Shown here piece after piece: positions 7,680 through 18,530 of a stretch of DNA of 64,000 nucleotides. Source of the stretch: Methanoregulaceae archaeon (GTDB taxonomy: Archaea > Halobacteriota > Methanomicrobia > Methanomicrobiales > Methanospirillaceae). The stretch is taken from the NCBI GenBank assembly GCA_015660965.1, contig JACTVG010000004.1:124001-188000 (forward strand), given 5' to 3'. The translations under genes were made by a program, and so were the position numbers. The notes beneath the pieces were generated by a model, which did not search any database, had not been told where the DNA came from, and saw only the letters and a list, made by a program, of their open reading frames with translations. The stretch's first letter is position 1, and every line of letters starts with the position of its first letter.

Positions 7680-8960
7680 TTATTTTCCAATCAAATGTTG
7701 TTTCTGTAATTTTATAGAGGGTAATATTAATGATCCAACCTGGCGAACATCTTTCGAAACACCGCAAATATTCTTTAACATTGTAAAAACATTTCCCGCA
7801 AACATTGCGCTATGGATTGGAGTTTGGAATTCCCCATTTTCCATCCAAAAAGCGTTAGAAAGCTCAACTGAAAAATCTCCACTCATTGGATTAGCTGTAT
7901 GGGCACCCACAACACTATTGATATAAATTACTCGTTCATCTGTAACATCAGTCCGAGGTCCATCAACAATGAAATTATGGTGTCCAATCGCGGTTCCACC
8001 ATTGGGTCCACTTCGTATCGCACTCGCGGTGCTCTCCATTCCATATCGATATGCAGTTCGAAGGTCATAAGCAAATGATGAGAGGACCCCCTCTTTTACA
8101 AAATCAATCCTGCAAGTTGGCATACCTTCTGCATCCCAATGTGTGCTCCCCAGTCCTTTTTCTTTGAATGGGTCGTCATACATCACAAGTTTTTTATCTA
8201 CAATTAATTCTCCAAGATGATTTGCTAAATAAGATCGTCCTGCATGAACATTTCTACCATTAAGAGCTGGGATAAACGTGGCACCAAGTAACTCTGCGTA
8301 GGCAATTGGTGAGAGCAGAACATCGTATTCACCGGTTTCGATTTCCTTTCCATCCGCTGAATGGAAAGCAAGAAAGGCAGCCCTTTCGCCAACAAAATAT
8401 GGGTCGACATCAAAAAAGCACGATTGAGCGAACTCGGACCCGGTGGATTGTCCTTTTATCGCTTCAAGCGAGATAGAAACGCCAGTGTGTTGTTTTGTGC
8501 AACGCATATCATTACTATTGACAATCATTTCTGTTGCAGTTGAGAGTGTTGCTGTTCCAGAAGTGATCTCAGCTGAATACTGAGAAGCGCCATCAAGCAT
8601 CCCTCCAAGCAAATCCGATGCAGTCTGTGGATCAACAGTTAGATTAGAATCGTAACAGATTTTTTCGTGTTCGCGAGACAATTCTTTCGGGAGGCCATTC
8701 CATTCCTGCGGTGTAGCTAGTTTTCCGCTTGCGATCGCAGCATCGAGACATTCTCTCCACATCTTTGGATTATGAGTGCTTGACGATCCAATGCGTCCTT
8801 TATCGATTGTTCTGATTCCTAGACCACATTCATCGGATCGAGTTGCAATGTTCACGTTCGTTCGCTTAAGATCGGCTGAGACTTCAACACCATCAGCATA
8901 AAAGATCTCGACTTCATCAACTCTTCGTATACCTTCTTTGAGAACCTGATCAATCCACAC
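7680..8960 (-). CDS. pmbA: PmbA/TldE family metalloprotease subunit
   Basis: TldE/PmbA pairs with TldD to form a heterodimeric protease that trims unfolded peptides or modified peptides. The protein lacks the HExxxH metal motif, as PmbA does, and has the C-terminal beta-barrel with a conserved NPMSGDFSVELSNAFW-like stretch near residue 370. The frame is open back to 9008, but that extension would run 59 bases into tldD; a GTG at 8960 gives 426 residues, overlaps tldD by 11 bases and has a GGTGGT-rich stretch ahead of it. It is last in the operon lonB-tldD-pmbA. The start is the least certain part. Confidence 0.87.
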   Translation of the reverse strand: MWIDQVLKEGIRRVDEVEIFYADGVEVSADLKRTNVNIATRSDECGLGIRTIDKGRIGSSSTHNPKMWRECLDAAIASGKLATPQEWNGLPKELSREHEKICYDSNLTVDPQTASDLLGGMLDGASQYSAEITSGTATLSTATEMIVNSNDMRCTKQHTGVSISLEAIKGQSTGSEFAQSCFFDVDPYFVGERAAFLAFHSADGKEIETGEYDVLLSPIAYAELLGATFIPALNGRNVHAGRSYLANHLGELIVDKKLVMYDDPFKEKGLGSTHWDAEGMPTCRIDFVKEGVLSSFAYDLRTAYRYGMESTASAIRSGPNGGTAIGHHNFIVDGPRTDVTDERVIYINSVVGAHTANPMSGDFSVELSNAFWMENGEFQTPIHSAMFAGNVFTMLKNICGVSKDVRQVGSLILPSIKLQKQHLIGK

Positions 8961-10290
8961 CACTACCACCCACCAATGCATTGTCGAGGAGTACGTGTGG
9001 TGCACCATCGCTCACTGGCACACTCTGCCCGCCTTTACCGCAATATCCTGGATGCATCTTACGGTCATTACCACAAAGAAGGATTCCATGAAGTGTCGAC
9101 AGAATTTCTCCAGATAGGGAGACATCCCGAACCATCTTCGAACATTCACCATTTTCGATTAAATAGCCATATTCAGCATTGAACTGAAAGATACCCCGCC
9201 CAGGATCAACCTGTCCACCGCGAGAACCTATGAGAAGGACCCCCTTATTACAAGTTCCCATTATTTCCTCAAATGTTGCATCACCATTTTCGATGAAGGT
9301 GTTACTCATACGGACGAGCGGTGCTTCAGCATTCATGGCCCTTGCGTGTCCCGCAACCCCATTTCCTACGGCAGCAAGTGTTTCACGGCTATGCAAGAAG
9401 GCATTTACTACACCGTTTCTGATTATTTCTGTGCGCTGTACGGCAACACCTTCTGCGTCAAACGGTTCGAACCCGAACTCAGGGATCGATGGGTCATCTA
9501 CGATTGTCAAGGTGTCATTACCTATTCTGATACCGATCTTTCCGGTCAATACAGAATTTCCTTCCTGAACAAGATCGCCCTCGCTGGCATGTCCCACTGC
9601 TTCATGAGCGAACACTCCTGCTAATTCTGGGTCTAGAACTACCCGCATCTTTCCACCCTTTGCGTGTCCCGCATCTAGTAACGCAACAGCAACCTTTGCT
9701 GCCTTCTCACCGCATTCCTGATGATGACGTAGGTCAAAACCCCGGATAGAATGCACCCTTTCGTATCCCATCTGAACAGTTCCATTACGCGAAGCAACTG
9801 CAAGTACATTGAATCCCGACCGGCAAATCTCATATGAGAACTCGTGTCCTTCGCTATCTGAGAATGTTATTTGTTCGAATTGTTCGATGTAGTTAGCTCG
9901 CCGGTTAACAACTTTAGGAAATTTAGCTGCTTTTTCTATGTCAGCAAGTAGCGAGGTTTTCTCTTCAATACTCACGTCTCTGGGGTTTTCCTTCATTGGT
10001 GGAACATCGAGTGTTCGCGAAGGGGCTTCTGAAAGATTAACATCTTGCTGTGTGATTGCAGCTAAACGGTATGCGGACGCAAGTAAGGAATGAAAATTCT
10101 TTGTTGAACGAGGGGTATAGTTGTCAATCTGAAGGATCCCCCACCCTCGAGGACCAAGGACTCTTAGAATTGCTCTATTGAAAAAAGAGGTCCCCGCGGA
10201 TTCAACCACTCCATTATCAATATCGATTAGAGTTGCTTGACCTGTTACATGACGCAGGTCGTGATACCTTATTCCCGATGGTTCGGTCAT
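8950..10290 (-). CDS. tldD: TldD family zinc metalloprotease
   Basis: TldD is the metal-bearing half of the TldD/TldE protease. The 446-residue protein has the signature HEAVGH at about 229-234 in [14 protein letters not shown], which binds zinc and provides the catalytic Glu, and the later [20 protein letters not shown] stretch common to the family. Its ATG overlaps the TGA of lonB (ATGA), and its own end overlaps pmbA. The link of a peptide-degrading pair to LonB suggests one proteolysis operon: LonB cuts proteins and TldD/E finishes peptides. That coupling is inference. Confidence 0.92.
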   Translation of the reverse strand: MTEPSGIRYHDLRHVTGQATLIDIDNGVVESAGTSFFNRAILRVLGPRGWGILQIDNYTPRSTKNFHSLLASAYRLAAITQQDVNLSEAPSRTLDVPPMKENPRDVSIEEKTSLLADIEKAAKFPKVVNRRANYIEQFEQITFSDSEGHEFSYEICRSGFNVLAVASRNGTVQMGYERVHSIRGFDLRHHQECGEKAAKVAVALLDAGHAKGGKMRVVLDPELAGVFAHEAVGHASEGDLVQEGNSVLTGKIGIRIGNDTLTIVDDPSIPEFGFEPFDAEGVAVQRTEIIRNGVVNAFLHSRETLAAVGNGVAGHARAMNAEAPLVRMSNTFIENGDATFEEIMGTCNKGVLLIGSRGGQVDPGRGIFQFNAEYGYLIENGECSKMVRDVSLSGEILSTLHGILLCGNDRKMHPGYCGKGGQSVPVSDGAPHVLLDNALVGGSGVD

Positions 10291-12209
10291 GCAACAGTCT
10301 GATTAATAGAAGGAACATCGACAAGAGATTCTGTTGACCGCATCGCCATTTTCTTTAATTTTGAGAGAAATCCTTCTGTATTCTGCGGAACGAGTGCGTA
10401 TTTCAAGACATCATTAATGGTATCTACAGGAATCACAGTAACAAGTGGACGGTAGCGTTCCTCAATCAACACATCGTCAATATTTGTACGTGGAATGAGC
10501 ACTGTTTTGATTCCCGCCTTTGCTGCAGCTTCAATCTTATAAGTAACCCCACCAACGGGTAATACATCGCCACGTACCGATAGAGAACCCGTCATTGCAA
10601 CATCTTGTCTTACTGGAATGCCTTCAATAGCACTAATAACTGCTGTTGCCACACTGATAGATGCCGAATCCCCCTCAACGCCCAAGTACGTTCCAATGAA
10701 TTGAATGTGAATGTCAATATTTTTCACATCTTTACCTGTGAATTTTTTTAGAATCGCACTCACGTTCTTGATAGATTCTTGTGCAATCTCTTTTAACATA
10801 CCGGTGGCAATCACTGTTCCACTTGCCCCTTGTGCTGGTGTGACTTCAGCCATAATAGGAAGAACTGAACCAGCATCGCTTCCTGTTACCGCAAGACCAT
10901 TCACCCTACCAACACGAGTTCCTTCTACAACTGTCATTTCATATTCTCTCAGATGTCGAGTGATTTCATCTGAAACTTGATCCTCTATTGAACGAGCTGT
11001 TTTCTTGGCTGCAATAACATGTGCAGCGGTAGCAAGTGGCGCTCCCTCATGTCGCGCGATATCTCCAGCAACACGTATTAGACCCCCAATATCACGAAGC
11101 TTTAATGTAAGGTGACCTTTGCGGTTTGAGCGCCGACGTGCTTCGCGAATAATTTCATCAATCGCACTCTGATCCAAGTGGGGGATTTTGCCGTCATTTT
11201 TCACCTCTTGAGCTATAAATCTGACATATTTCTGGCGGTTTTCAGTGGTATCTTCCATGCTCTCGGCCATGTATAACTCGTAACCGTAGCCCCGTATCCG
11301 TGATCTTAAAGCAGGATGCATTCCCTGAATCGCGTCAAGATTTCCAGCTGAAATCATGATAAATTTACAGGGGACCGGTTCGGTGCGAACCATAGCACCA
11401 CTTGACCGCTCACTTTGTCCAGTAATCGGAAACTCTCCTTCCTGGAGAGCAGAGAGCAGGTTTTGTTGGGAATGGGGTGTCAATGTATTAATCTCATCGA
11501 TGAAGAGTACGCCACCATGTGCACGGTGGATTGCACCGGCTTCAACACGGTCATGGGCCGGCGTTTCGAGACCACCACTCTGGAATGGATCATGACGAAC
11601 ATCACCAAGGAGTGCACCAGCATGGGAACCCGTGGCATCAATAAATGGTGCAGTGCTTGTATTGTCGTTGAACACCAATAGTTTTGGTACCATCGCTTCT
11701 TCACGTGGCGTTGTATATCGTAATGCTATGAAAACGAACGCAGCAGCAAGTATTCCCATCAACCACTGATAGGTGATGAAAGCGTATCCAACTATTCCGA
11801 TAATTAAGAGCATAAGCAACGTATTACGGAATTGAATTCTGCGTTTCGCTTCAATTTTGTGGGCAGCAACGATTTGCTTGCCTCGTCCAACTGCAACAGT
11901 CCTTATCACTGGATTATTGGGGTCATCTGAATTGGGATATACAAGAATGTCTTGCAACTCTTCTTTAGGTAAAAGTTCAGCCATAGCCTTAGCAAGCATA
12001 GACTTTCCAGTACCTGGACTGCCAATCATCATTACATGCCGGCGCTGGATTGCAGCTTTTCTAATCACATCGACCGCATGTTCCTGCCCAATTACTTGGT
12101 CTATAAGCTTGGGGGGCACCTCAATCTGAGACGAGGATCCAATTGGAACCTCCGGTGTTTCTGATGGTGTTTGAATCTCTGAAATCATTGAATTTTCGGG
12201 TGATTCCAT
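10287..12209 (-). CDS. lonB: ATP-dependent protease LonB, membrane-anchored archaeal type
   Basis: Archaeal LonB is a membrane-bound AAA+ protease that degrades unfolded and regulatory proteins. From the start at 12209 the protein is 640 residues. Walker A GSPGTGKS is at about 63-70, and two membrane spans (about 130-165) are inserted within the AAA+ domain, the hallmark of LonB. Walker B is [12 protein letters not shown]. The C-terminal protease domain has the Ser-Lys dyad in GDSASIS and [10 protein letters not shown]. The frame extends to 12263, but the ATG at 12209 has GGGAG ten bases upstream, so I prefer it. The gene leads the operon lonB-tldD-pmbA. Confidence 0.94.
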   Translation of the reverse strand: MESPENSMISEIQTPSETPEVPIGSSSQIEVPPKLIDQVIGQEHAVDVIRKAAIQRRHVMMIGSPGTGKSMLAKAMAELLPKEELQDILVYPNSDDPNNPVIRTVAVGRGKQIVAAHKIEAKRRIQFRNTLLMLLIIGIVGYAFITYQWLMGILAAAFVFIALRYTTPREEAMVPKLLVFNDNTSTAPFIDATGSHAGALLGDVRHDPFQSGGLETPAHDRVEAGAIHRAHGGVLFIDEINTLTPHSQQNLLSALQEGEFPITGQSERSSGAMVRTEPVPCKFIMISAGNLDAIQGMHPALRSRIRGYGYELYMAESMEDTTENRQKYVRFIAQEVKNDGKIPHLDQSAIDEIIREARRRSNRKGHLTLKLRDIGGLIRVAGDIARHEGAPLATAAHVIAAKKTARSIEDQVSDEITRHLREYEMTVVEGTRVGRVNGLAVTGSDAGSVLPIMAEVTPAQGASGTVIATGMLKEIAQESIKNVSAILKKFTGKDVKNIDIHIQFIGTYLGVEGDSASISVATAVISAIEGIPVRQDVAMTGSLSVRGDVLPVGGVTYKIEAAAKAGIKTVLIPRTNIDDVLIEERYRPLVTVIPVDTINDVLKYALVPQNTEGFLSKLKKMAMRSTESLVDVPSINQTVA

Positions 12210-12389
12210 GGCGAGATAGCTCCCTCTCTGCCGTAGGTATTCATATAATGTATAACAGATCATTTAAGTAGTTTCAGCTAATGCCAGAACACAACATTTA
12301 GTTGAGAATGAGATAAATCGTCTATATTATTCGAATTGCTCTGGAACACTATAATCGTTGATTTGAAATATTCAAACACGAGGGGTAAA

Positions 12390-13235
12390 ATGAAAGTTAT
12401 TGGTACTGAGACGTCCCAGATCCTTGCGAGCAGGATCTCGGATGCACTAAAGATCAACTTTGTTGAAGTAAAATTCTCGCGGTTTCCCGATGGCGAACTC
12501 TATTTGTGTGCAAATGATCTTGATCAGGAGATGATTATCGTCGGAAGCATCGTTAATAGTGATTCCCTTATTCAATTATTACTGCTAATCGATGCTTGCG
12601 GCGGATCATGCAACCATCTTGTGGTCCCATATATGGGCTATGCTCGACAGGACAAACGCTTCAAACCTGGTGAGCCAATTAGTGCCCGGGCAATTGCACG
12701 TGCAATTAGTCGAGGAATTGATTCCTGTATTACAGTTAATATACATGATAAAAACGTCCTGTCCTATTTTGATATCCCTGCAAATGACGTTTCACTCGCA
12801 ACTGATATCGGTAACCATATAGTTACAATGGGACTGAAAAAACCCCTGATCCTTGCTCCAGATGACGGTGCCACAACCTTTGCTTTGCAAGTAGCAACTG
12901 TTGGAAAATGGGACTGCGATCACCTCAGCAAGACACGTATTTCTGGTGACAAAGTTAAGATAGCGCCAAAATCACTCTCAGCTAAAAATCGGTCTATTGT
13001 TATCGTTGATGATATAATTTCAACAGGTGGTACAATTGCAACTGCTTCTGCTATGTTAAAAAAACAAGGTGCACGTGATGTATATGCCATCTGTATTCAT
13101 GGTGTTTTTACAAATGGTGCCTATGGACTTTTGAAAGCTGCCGGGATTAAAGAAATTATATGTAGCGATACAATCGAACGAGGTTGTAGTTTGTATAGTG
13201 CTGCAAGTAGGATTGCTGATACTCTAACCCAATAA
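12390..13235 (+). CDS. prs: Ribose-phosphate pyrophosphokinase (PRPP synthase)
   Basis: Prs makes PRPP from ribose 5-phosphate and ATP for purine, pyrimidine, His and Trp synthesis. The 281-residue protein has YMGYARQDKRF (ATP/flexible region, about 83-93), a His in NIHDKNVL for phosphate chemistry and the PRPP-binding loop IVIVDDIISTGGT at about 205-217. The ATG at 12390 follows AGGGGT at a good distance; the frame extends upstream to 12336 without support. It is followed closely by nob1 and gfcR. PRPP is the ligand of the GfcR-type regulator two genes on, which makes the grouping functionally meaningful. Confidence 0.95.
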   Translation: MKVIGTETSQILASRISDALKINFVEVKFSRFPDGELYLCANDLDQEMIIVGSIVNSDSLIQLLLLIDACGGSCNHLVVPYMGYARQDKRFKPGEPISARAIARAISRGIDSCITVNIHDKNVLSYFDIPANDVSLATDIGNHIVTMGLKKPLILAPDDGATTFALQVATVGKWDCDHLSKTRISGDKVKIAPKSLSAKNRSIVIVDDIISTGGTIATASAMLKKQGARDVYAICIHGVFTNGAYGLLKAAGIKEIICSDTIERGCSLYSAASRIADTLTQ

Positions 13236-13261
13236 ACAATTGCAATTAATTGAAAACCTGT

Positions 13262-13726
13262 ATGAAATCAGTACTTGATGCATCTCTATTTTTCATAGAA
13301 TACCCGATTTTTGATGAATTATTTACAACCCCATCTGTTGTTGAGGAGCTTGTTGATCTACGTTCAAAAGGCCGGTACGAATCTCTCCTTGTGCAAGGTT
13401 TAAGGGTAACAACCCCCACTCCAGAAAGCACTAAAAAAGTGTTTTCAGCGTCACAACGGACTGGTGATGTAGATAAAATCTCTGAAACGGATATAGATGT
13501 CCTCGCATTAGCCCTCGATCTTGGAGCAACTATCTACACCGATGATTTCGCTGTTCAGAACGTTGCTCATGAGCTTGGGATTATGATTCATACAATTCAG
13601 TTAAAGCAAGCTAAAAAGCGAGTTTGGAAATACCGGTGCTGTGGATGCGGAAAGTATTATCGAACCTCTGGAGAATGCCCTATTTGTGGGTCACAGATCA
13701 AAAGAGCCATTAAGGATCCCCATTAA
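13262..13726 (+). CDS. nob1: rRNA maturation endonuclease Nob1
   Basis: Nob1 cuts the 3' end of pre-16S rRNA. The 154-residue protein has a PIN nuclease domain with the expected acidic residues: VLDASLFF near the start, VVEELV, and [15 protein letters not shown] followed by [12 protein letters not shown] zinc ribbon follows (CCGCGKYY and CPICGS), as in archaeal Nob1. The ATG at 13262 puts the first catalytic Asp at residue 5, as usual; a TTG at 13250 is less likely. It lies 26 bases after prs, ten bases before gfcR, and probably in one transcript with both. Confidence 0.92.
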   Translation: MKSVLDASLFFIEYPIFDELFTTPSVVEELVDLRSKGRYESLLVQGLRVTTPTPESTKKVFSASQRTGDVDKISETDIDVLALALDLGATIYTDDFAVQNVAHELGIMIHTIQLKQAKKRVWKYRCCGCGKYYRTSGECPICGSQIKRAIKDPH

Positions 13727-13736
13727 AATTCTTTTC

Positions 13737-14348
13737 ATGTCTTCCCTTGATGATCTGATCGGCAAAGCGAAGTACTTGCTCTCTGAAGGTCATAGCCCCG
13801 GTCAGATAGCTGATGAGCTCTCACTCTCAATGGAGACCGTCACCTGGCTACTCACACAATCAAAAGGCGCTGTTGTACCTAAAGATGTGCACATTGATTG
13901 GACAGCAGTAAGCAGCTCTGCCCCACTTCTACAAGAAACCGCACTCATGCTACACAAAAATTATTATCTAGGTCAGAAGAAAACCGATGATACACCTTCA
14001 CGCGATGTGGATGTAATTGTGGGAATCGCCCTCTCTGGAATTCCACTTGCTACAATGATTGCAGTGAGGGGGGATGCAAAACTCGCTATTTACCACCCAG
14101 CAAAACATAATACAAGCAATCGTCCGGTGGGTTCGATTAGTGGAAATTTCGCTTCAATTTCTGGTGAACGTTGTATTATTGTTGATGATGTAATCACTTC
14201 TGGAACTACTATGAAGGAAGTTGTGAAGTACCTCAAAAAGCATAATGCTACCCCAGTTGCTATTTGGGTACTTTTTGATAAGCGCGGCTTAAAGGATGTT
14301 GACGGAGTACCAATTTATTCGCTCTTCAAAATATCTCGAATTGACTAA
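13737..14348 (+). CDS. gfcR: PRPP-binding transcriptional regulator GfcR-like (HTH plus PRTase domain)
   Basis: The 203-residue protein has an N-terminal helix-turn-helix ([20 protein letters not shown], about 18-37) fused to a phosphoribosyltransferase-like domain with the PRPP loop [13 protein letters not shown] (about 143-155). This is the archaeal GfcR/OPRT-like regulator type; in haloarchaea GfcR controls sugar metabolism. The upstream frame to 13641 overlaps nob1 and can be ignored; the ATG at 13737 is right for the HTH. The position after prs supports PRPP sensing. Targets in this organism cannot be read from the window. Confidence 0.85.
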   Translation: MSSLDDLIGKAKYLLSEGHSPGQIADELSLSMETVTWLLTQSKGAVVPKDVHIDWTAVSSSAPLLQETALMLHKNYYLGQKKTDDTPSRDVDVIVGIALSGIPLATMIAVRGDAKLAIYHPAKHNTSNRPVGSISGNFASISGERCIIVDDVITSGTTMKEVVKYLKKHNATPVAIWVLFDKRGLKDVDGVPIYSLFKISRID

Positions 14349-14375
14349 CAATTTGTTTTTGATTTTCCCTATACC

Positions 14376-14389
14376 ATATAATATATATA
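14376..14389 (+). promoter_or_regulatory. TATA box of the thermosome gene
   Basis: ATATAATATATATA lies about 45 bases before the thermosome ATG. A start site about 25 bases downstream leaves a leader of about 20 bases that includes AGAGG as ribosome binding site. It is one of the strongest TATA matches in the window, as expected for an abundant chaperonin. Confidence 0.6.
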
Positions 14390-14429
14390 GAAGTTCAATT
14401 CCATCTTTTACAGCATCAGAGGATCTACT

Positions 14430-16034
14430 ATGTTAGCTGGACAACCGATTATTATTTTAAAAGAAAATGTAGAGCGTAATTATGGGAAAGAAGCCCAACG
14501 CTCGAATATTGCCGCCGCAAAGGCTATTGCTGGCGCGGTAAGAACCACTCTCGGTCCTCGTGGAATGGACAAGATGCTTGTTGGATCCACTGGTGATATC
14601 GTTATTACAAACGATGGCGCCACGATCTTGCAAGAAATTGCCGTTCAACACCCGGGCGCAAAGATGGTTATCGAGGTCGCAAAAACTCAGGATAACGAAG
14701 TTGGTGATGGTACTACTACTGCTGTTGTGCTTGTCGGCGAACTTATGGGGAGAGCAGAAAACCTTCTTGAGCAGGGTATTCACCCAACAGTTATTTCCCA
14801 AGGGTACCGGCTCGGCATGGAAAAGGCAATCGAAATTGTTGATAGCCTCGCACTTAAGGTTGAACCTACCGATAAGAAGATATTGACAAAGATCTGCGAT
14901 ACTGCGATTACCGGAAAATCAATCGATGCAATAAAGTCTAAACTCGATGGTATCATCGTTGAGGCTGTCGCAGCTGTCGCAGAAAAGATAAATGGAAAGA
15001 TTACCATCGATGAAGACGATGTAATGGTGAAAAAGCAGCGCGGTCAGTCGATGGATGATGCTGAGTTAATTCATGGCGTTGTAATTGATAAGACTCGCGT
15101 TCACGAAGGGATGCCGAAAAAGATCACTGGAGCAAAAATCGCGCTTATCGCAACCCCGCTCGAGATTACTAAAACCCAAGTTAAAGCAAAAATTAAGATA
15201 TCGACTGCAGAACAAGTCTCAGCGTTCACTGAGCAAGAGGCTGGGGCATTAAAGAAACTTGCCGACTATGTAATTGATAGCGGTGCAAATGTTCTGTTTT
15301 GCCAGAAGGGTATTGCAGATCCAGTCCAATTCCATCTTGCAAAAGCCGGTGTGTTTGCTATCGAAGATGTTCCCGAAAAGGACTTACAGTACGTAGCAAA
15401 GGCTGTGTCGGCAAACATTATCCAGAAAGCAGAAAACTTATCAGTGAAGGACTTAGGAACAGCCAATATTGTCGAAGAGGATAAAGATATCGATATTACC
15501 AGGATCAATGGATGTAAAAATCCAAAGGCGATAACTATCCTACTACGAGGTTCTACGGATTATCTACTTGATGAACTCGAGCGTGCAGTTAATGATGGAA
15601 AACGAGTTGTTATGGATGCAATGGAAGACGGTACGTATGTCGTGGGTGGCGGTGCTGTCGAAACTGAACTTGTCTTGAAGATAAAGGATTATGCGGCAAG
15701 TGTTGGTGGGCGTGTCCAGCTTGCACTCGAAGCTTATGCTGGAGCTTTTGAGTCAATTCCCCGCACCCTCGCAGAAAACTCTGGCTTTAACCAAATCGAC
15801 AAGCTTGTCGATCTGAAGACCGCTCATTCAAAGGGCAAGAAAAATGCCGGATTGAACGTATATACTGGAGATATTGTTGATATGCTCACTGAGGGTGTCT
15901 TCGAGCCATTAAGATCTAAGCGTCAGTCAATTCAGAGCGCTTCAGAGACTGCTGCTATGCTAGTTCGAGTTGATGATATGATGATCACCCAGCAGAAGAA
16001 ACCTGCTGGGGGACCGACACCTCCATTCGCTTAA
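14430..16034 (+). CDS. ths: Thermosome subunit (group II chaperonin)
   Basis: The thermosome folds proteins in a double-ring ATP-driven chamber in the cytoplasm. The 534-residue protein carries the family marks: [14 protein letters not shown] (about 37-50), ITNDGATIL, the ATP motif [10 protein letters not shown] (about 92-101) and a late GGGAVETEL segment (about 408-416). The C-terminus ends [10 protein letters not shown] and lacks the long GGM repeat of some paralogues. A strong TATA box and an AGAGG site precede it, and a run of about 260 bases with no gene follows before tRNA-Ser. Whether other subunits exist elsewhere is unknown. Confidence 0.96.
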   Translation: MLAGQPIIILKENVERNYGKEAQRSNIAAAKAIAGAVRTTLGPRGMDKMLVGSTGDIVITNDGATILQEIAVQHPGAKMVIEVAKTQDNEVGDGTTTAVVLVGELMGRAENLLEQGIHPTVISQGYRLGMEKAIEIVDSLALKVEPTDKKILTKICDTAITGKSIDAIKSKLDGIIVEAVAAVAEKINGKITIDEDDVMVKKQRGQSMDDAELIHGVVIDKTRVHEGMPKKITGAKIALIATPLEITKTQVKAKIKISTAEQVSAFTEQEAGALKKLADYVIDSGANVLFCQKGIADPVQFHLAKAGVFAIEDVPEKDLQYVAKAVSANIIQKAENLSVKDLGTANIVEEDKDIDITRINGCKNPKAITILLRGSTDYLLDELERAVNDGKRVVMDAMEDGTYVVGGGAVETELVLKIKDYAASVGGRVQLALEAYAGAFESIPRTLAENSGFNQIDKLVDLKTAHSKGKKNAGLNVYTGDIVDMLTEGVFEPLRSKRQSIQSASETAAMLVRVDDMMITQQKKPAGGPTPPFA

Positions 16035-16297
16035 CCCTGTCAATCACATCTTAAAGAAAGAATAATATATTAACACTTTTTTCCAAACTCAAAGAATATA
16101 CGGAAACATGCAACTGAGTTATTGAGAGAGAGAATGGATTTGGGATTAATCCCAAAACATATTTACGCATTATCTAAGTGCTGCTCTTGAGTCTATCTTG
16201 ACTTAATACTTCTCCAACAGATTAGATTAGAAAATTGTATTGAAAACACACACGAATAACTATTATAGGATTTGATGTAAAAATGATCAGAATCAAT

Positions 16298-16382
16298 GCC
16301 GAGGTAGTCTAGCCCGGTAAGGCGATGGTCTCGAAAACCATTGGTGCCTCGCACCTCGGGAGTTCAACTCTCCCCCTCGGCG
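16298..16382 (+). tRNA. tRNA-Ser (CGA)
   Basis: An 85-base cloverleaf with acceptor GCCGAGG/CCTCGGC, anticodon stem ATGGT/ACCAT around loop CTCGAAA (anticodon CGA), a long class II variable arm (GGTGCCTCGCACC region) and T-loop TTCAACT. The discriminator is G, typical for serine. CCA is not encoded and no intron is seen. Confidence 0.93.
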
Positions 16383-16497
16383 TTAAATGATACCGAAAGT
16401 GTTTTTACATTGGTTGGTTGTGAAAAGCGAATTATCTATCTCAATCGTGTCAGAATACTTTCAAGATGCTAATTACTAAAGTATGGTGAGAAACATT

Positions 16498-17466
16498 ATG
16501 AACACCACTACAATGGATAAAGAGGCACTTGACCATCTTAAAGAAAAAACCGCCCGTATTTCTGTCATATCCAACTCTTGTCTTGTGCTACTCAAATTCA
16601 TTGTTGGGTTTGCCGTTGGTTCTGTGAGTATCATATCTGAAGCGATCCATTCTTCCATGGATCTACTCGCAGCTATTATTGCTTTTTTTTCAGTGAGAAA
16701 ATCTGCTGAACCTCCCGATGCAGCCCATTCTTTTGGTCATGGGAAATTTGAAGATATTTCAGGATTTATCGAAGCTCTCTTAATATTTGTTGCAGCAATT
16801 CTGATAATTAGAGAGGCCATAGTGAAACTGCTGGGGGGGGGATCAGAACATTTCTCCCCAAATCTTCTTTACATTGGTATTGTGATTATGGGTATATCGG
16901 CACTTGCAAACTGGGTGGTATCCAATAGACTCATGAAAGTTGCGAAAACGTCAGAATCAATTGCACTCGAAAGTGATGCTTGGCATCTAAAAACTGATGT
17001 TTATACTTCCATAGGAGTTTTTATCGGACTTATACTGATTCAACTTACTAAGATTACTTTATTTGACCCACTTATTGCAATCGGAGTAGCGATTGTTATT
17101 ATCAAAGCAGCTTATGATCTTACTAAAAAATCTTCTTCTGACCTCCTTGATCACAGTTTACCACAAAAGGTAGAACAACGAATTAAGAAAATTATTTGCG
17201 AACATGCGGTAGATTATGCAGGTTTCCATGACCTTAAAACCCGAAGATCTGGCCCAGAAATCTTTATTGATTTTCATCTAGTAATGCCCGGTAAAGTTTC
17301 AGTAGAACAATCACACGACCTTGCTGATCATCTTGAATTGGATCTTAAAGTTGAATTTCCCCGATCAAACATAACCATTCATATTGAACCTTGTAATGAA
17401 GGGTGCACAAGATGCGGATCGTTTTGTACTTATTTTGAGAAAGAAAGGTCTCAAGACGATTCGTAA
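16498..17466 (+). CDS. Cation diffusion facilitator (Zn/Fe/Mn efflux)
   Basis: CDF transporters export divalent metals by proton antiport. The 322-residue protein has six predicted spans and the metal-site residues in EAIHSSMDLL (span 2) and ESDAWHLKTDV (span 5: Asp and His), plus the HSFGHGKFEDISG loop. A cytoplasmic domain follows, ending with an extra Cys-rich tail (CNEGCTRCGSFC, about 305-316) that may bind metal or a cluster and is not standard. The ATG at 16498 has GGTGAG seven bases upstream; another ATG lies at 16483. The HxxxD arrangement fits Zn or Fe/Mn; I cannot tell which. Confidence 0.88.
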   Translation: MNTTTMDKEALDHLKEKTARISVISNSCLVLLKFIVGFAVGSVSIISEAIHSSMDLLAAIIAFFSVRKSAEPPDAAHSFGHGKFEDISGFIEALLIFVAAILIIREAIVKLLGGGSEHFSPNLLYIGIVIMGISALANWVVSNRLMKVAKTSESIALESDAWHLKTDVYTSIGVFIGLILIQLTKITLFDPLIAIGVAIVIIKAAYDLTKKSSSDLLDHSLPQKVEQRIKKIICEHAVDYAGFHDLKTRRSGPEIFIDFHLVMPGKVSVEQSHDLADHLELDLKVEFPRSNITIHIEPCNEGCTRCGSFCTYFEKERSQDDS

Positions 17467-17668
17467 GCCAAATTAAAGGAGATATATCTTTTCTGACTGT
17501 AAAAACAGGTTAATTATAAAATAAATGCTAATAATCAATTATCACACACTACAAAATATTAAATAGTGAATTGCCCTAGTTAGTTCTGATAATGGGTAAT
17601 ATCCTACAGACCCTTTCATCAATATGATGAATTCACATAAAAAATCTCAGTAAACTGTAGGTGTTAAA

Positions 17669-17872
17669 ATGTTAAGGATTAAGAAGAATAAACCAGTGGT
17701 TTCCGGTAACGTCCGATTATTTCGAGAAATCCGCCGTTTATACCTCAACCGTACATACACCCCCATAAAAATAGGCGTGGTCGCGAGTTACCTTGTTCTT
17801 GCGATGCTATCGGCGTCCACTTCAATGTTTGGTATCCTTGTAGGTGCGATGCTTAGAATCGCTGGATATTAA
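17669..17872 (+). CDS. Small basic membrane protein of unknown function
   Basis: The 67-residue product has a strongly basic N-terminal third (MLRIKKNKPVV, then many Arg) and a hydrophobic C-terminal half (IGVVASYLVLAMLSA and FGILVGAMLRIAGY) that could span the membrane once or twice. An AGGTG lies six bases before the ATG. I do not recognise the family. The gene stands alone, with about 200 bases on either side in which I see no gene. The clean ribosome binding site and charge pattern make it more likely real than chance. Confidence 0.5.
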   Translation: MLRIKKNKPVVSGNVRLFREIRRLYLNRTYTPIKIGVVASYLVLAMLSASTSMFGILVGAMLRIAGY

Positions 17873-18101
17873 AATTAAATCTTTTTTAATAGACACATGT
17901 AGGATTACCTAAGAGAATGGCGCTCTACTTATGCAATTGATAACAACAACACTATCTTGTGACAGACAAACGAGATTTTTAAGTATCTCGCTGCATGAGA
18001 ACGACTAATTTAGGGGTCATGAAAATAAACAGTTTGATATAACATTGATTGGGTCAGACAGCCATTAAAAATAAAGGAGGGTGAAATCTCTCTAAATATA
18101 G

Positions 18102-18530
18102 TTATTGCACAATGACGGTTCCTGTCATGTCAGGATGGATTGAACAATAGTAAGGAAACGAGCCTGCTTGATCAAACTTTTTACTAAATGATTGGGAGTA
18201 TGAAAGGACATCTGAACCCGAAACAGATTTATCATTAAACATAATGCGATGCGAGACCGGGTCAAGATTTTCCCATCGCACAATCGACCCTGCTTTTACA
18301 GTAATCGTTTGCGGTTTGAATGCAAAATTGTTGATACTAATGGTGTTTGCTGAAACAGATGCTTGGCTAATAGGAGTAGGTACTACTGTTATTTGAGGTA
18401 GAGTCGTAGATTCCACTGAAACCGTTGGTACAACCGTTGTTTGAGATTGTGGTTGCGGGGCTTGAGAACAACCAGCAATCAGAACTGCTATTATAACAAT
18501 TATGAGTAAAGTTGTTGCGAAGATTTTCAT
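18102..18530 (-). CDS. Cupredoxin-domain lipoprotein (plastocyanin-like)
   Basis: The 142-residue protein starts with a signal peptide and lipobox LIAGC (Cys at about 21), then a Pro/Thr/Ser/Gln-rich linker, then a single cupredoxin domain. Type 1 copper ligands are visible: His in VSHRIMF, and Cys, His and Met in YYCSIHPDM near the C-terminus. It would be a lipid-anchored, outward-facing blue copper protein carrying single electrons or binding copper. Such proteins are uncommon in hydrogenotrophic methanogens. It is divergent from an ISF gene and near a ferritin-like/VIT1 gene, so a link to metal or oxidative stress is plausible. Confidence 0.85.
   Translation of the reverse strand: MKIFATTLLIIVIIAVLIAGCSQAPQPQSQTTVVPTVSVESTTLPQITVVPTPISQASVSANTISINNFAFKPQTITVKAGSIVRWENLDPVSHRIMFNDKSVSGSDVLSYSQSFSKKFDQAGSFPYYCSIHPDMTGTVIVQ

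Noticed and set aside
18060-18110. AAAGGAGGGTG as a ribosome binding site on the plus strand
   Set aside because: No start codon with an open frame follows at a usable distance; the gene there is on the minus strand.
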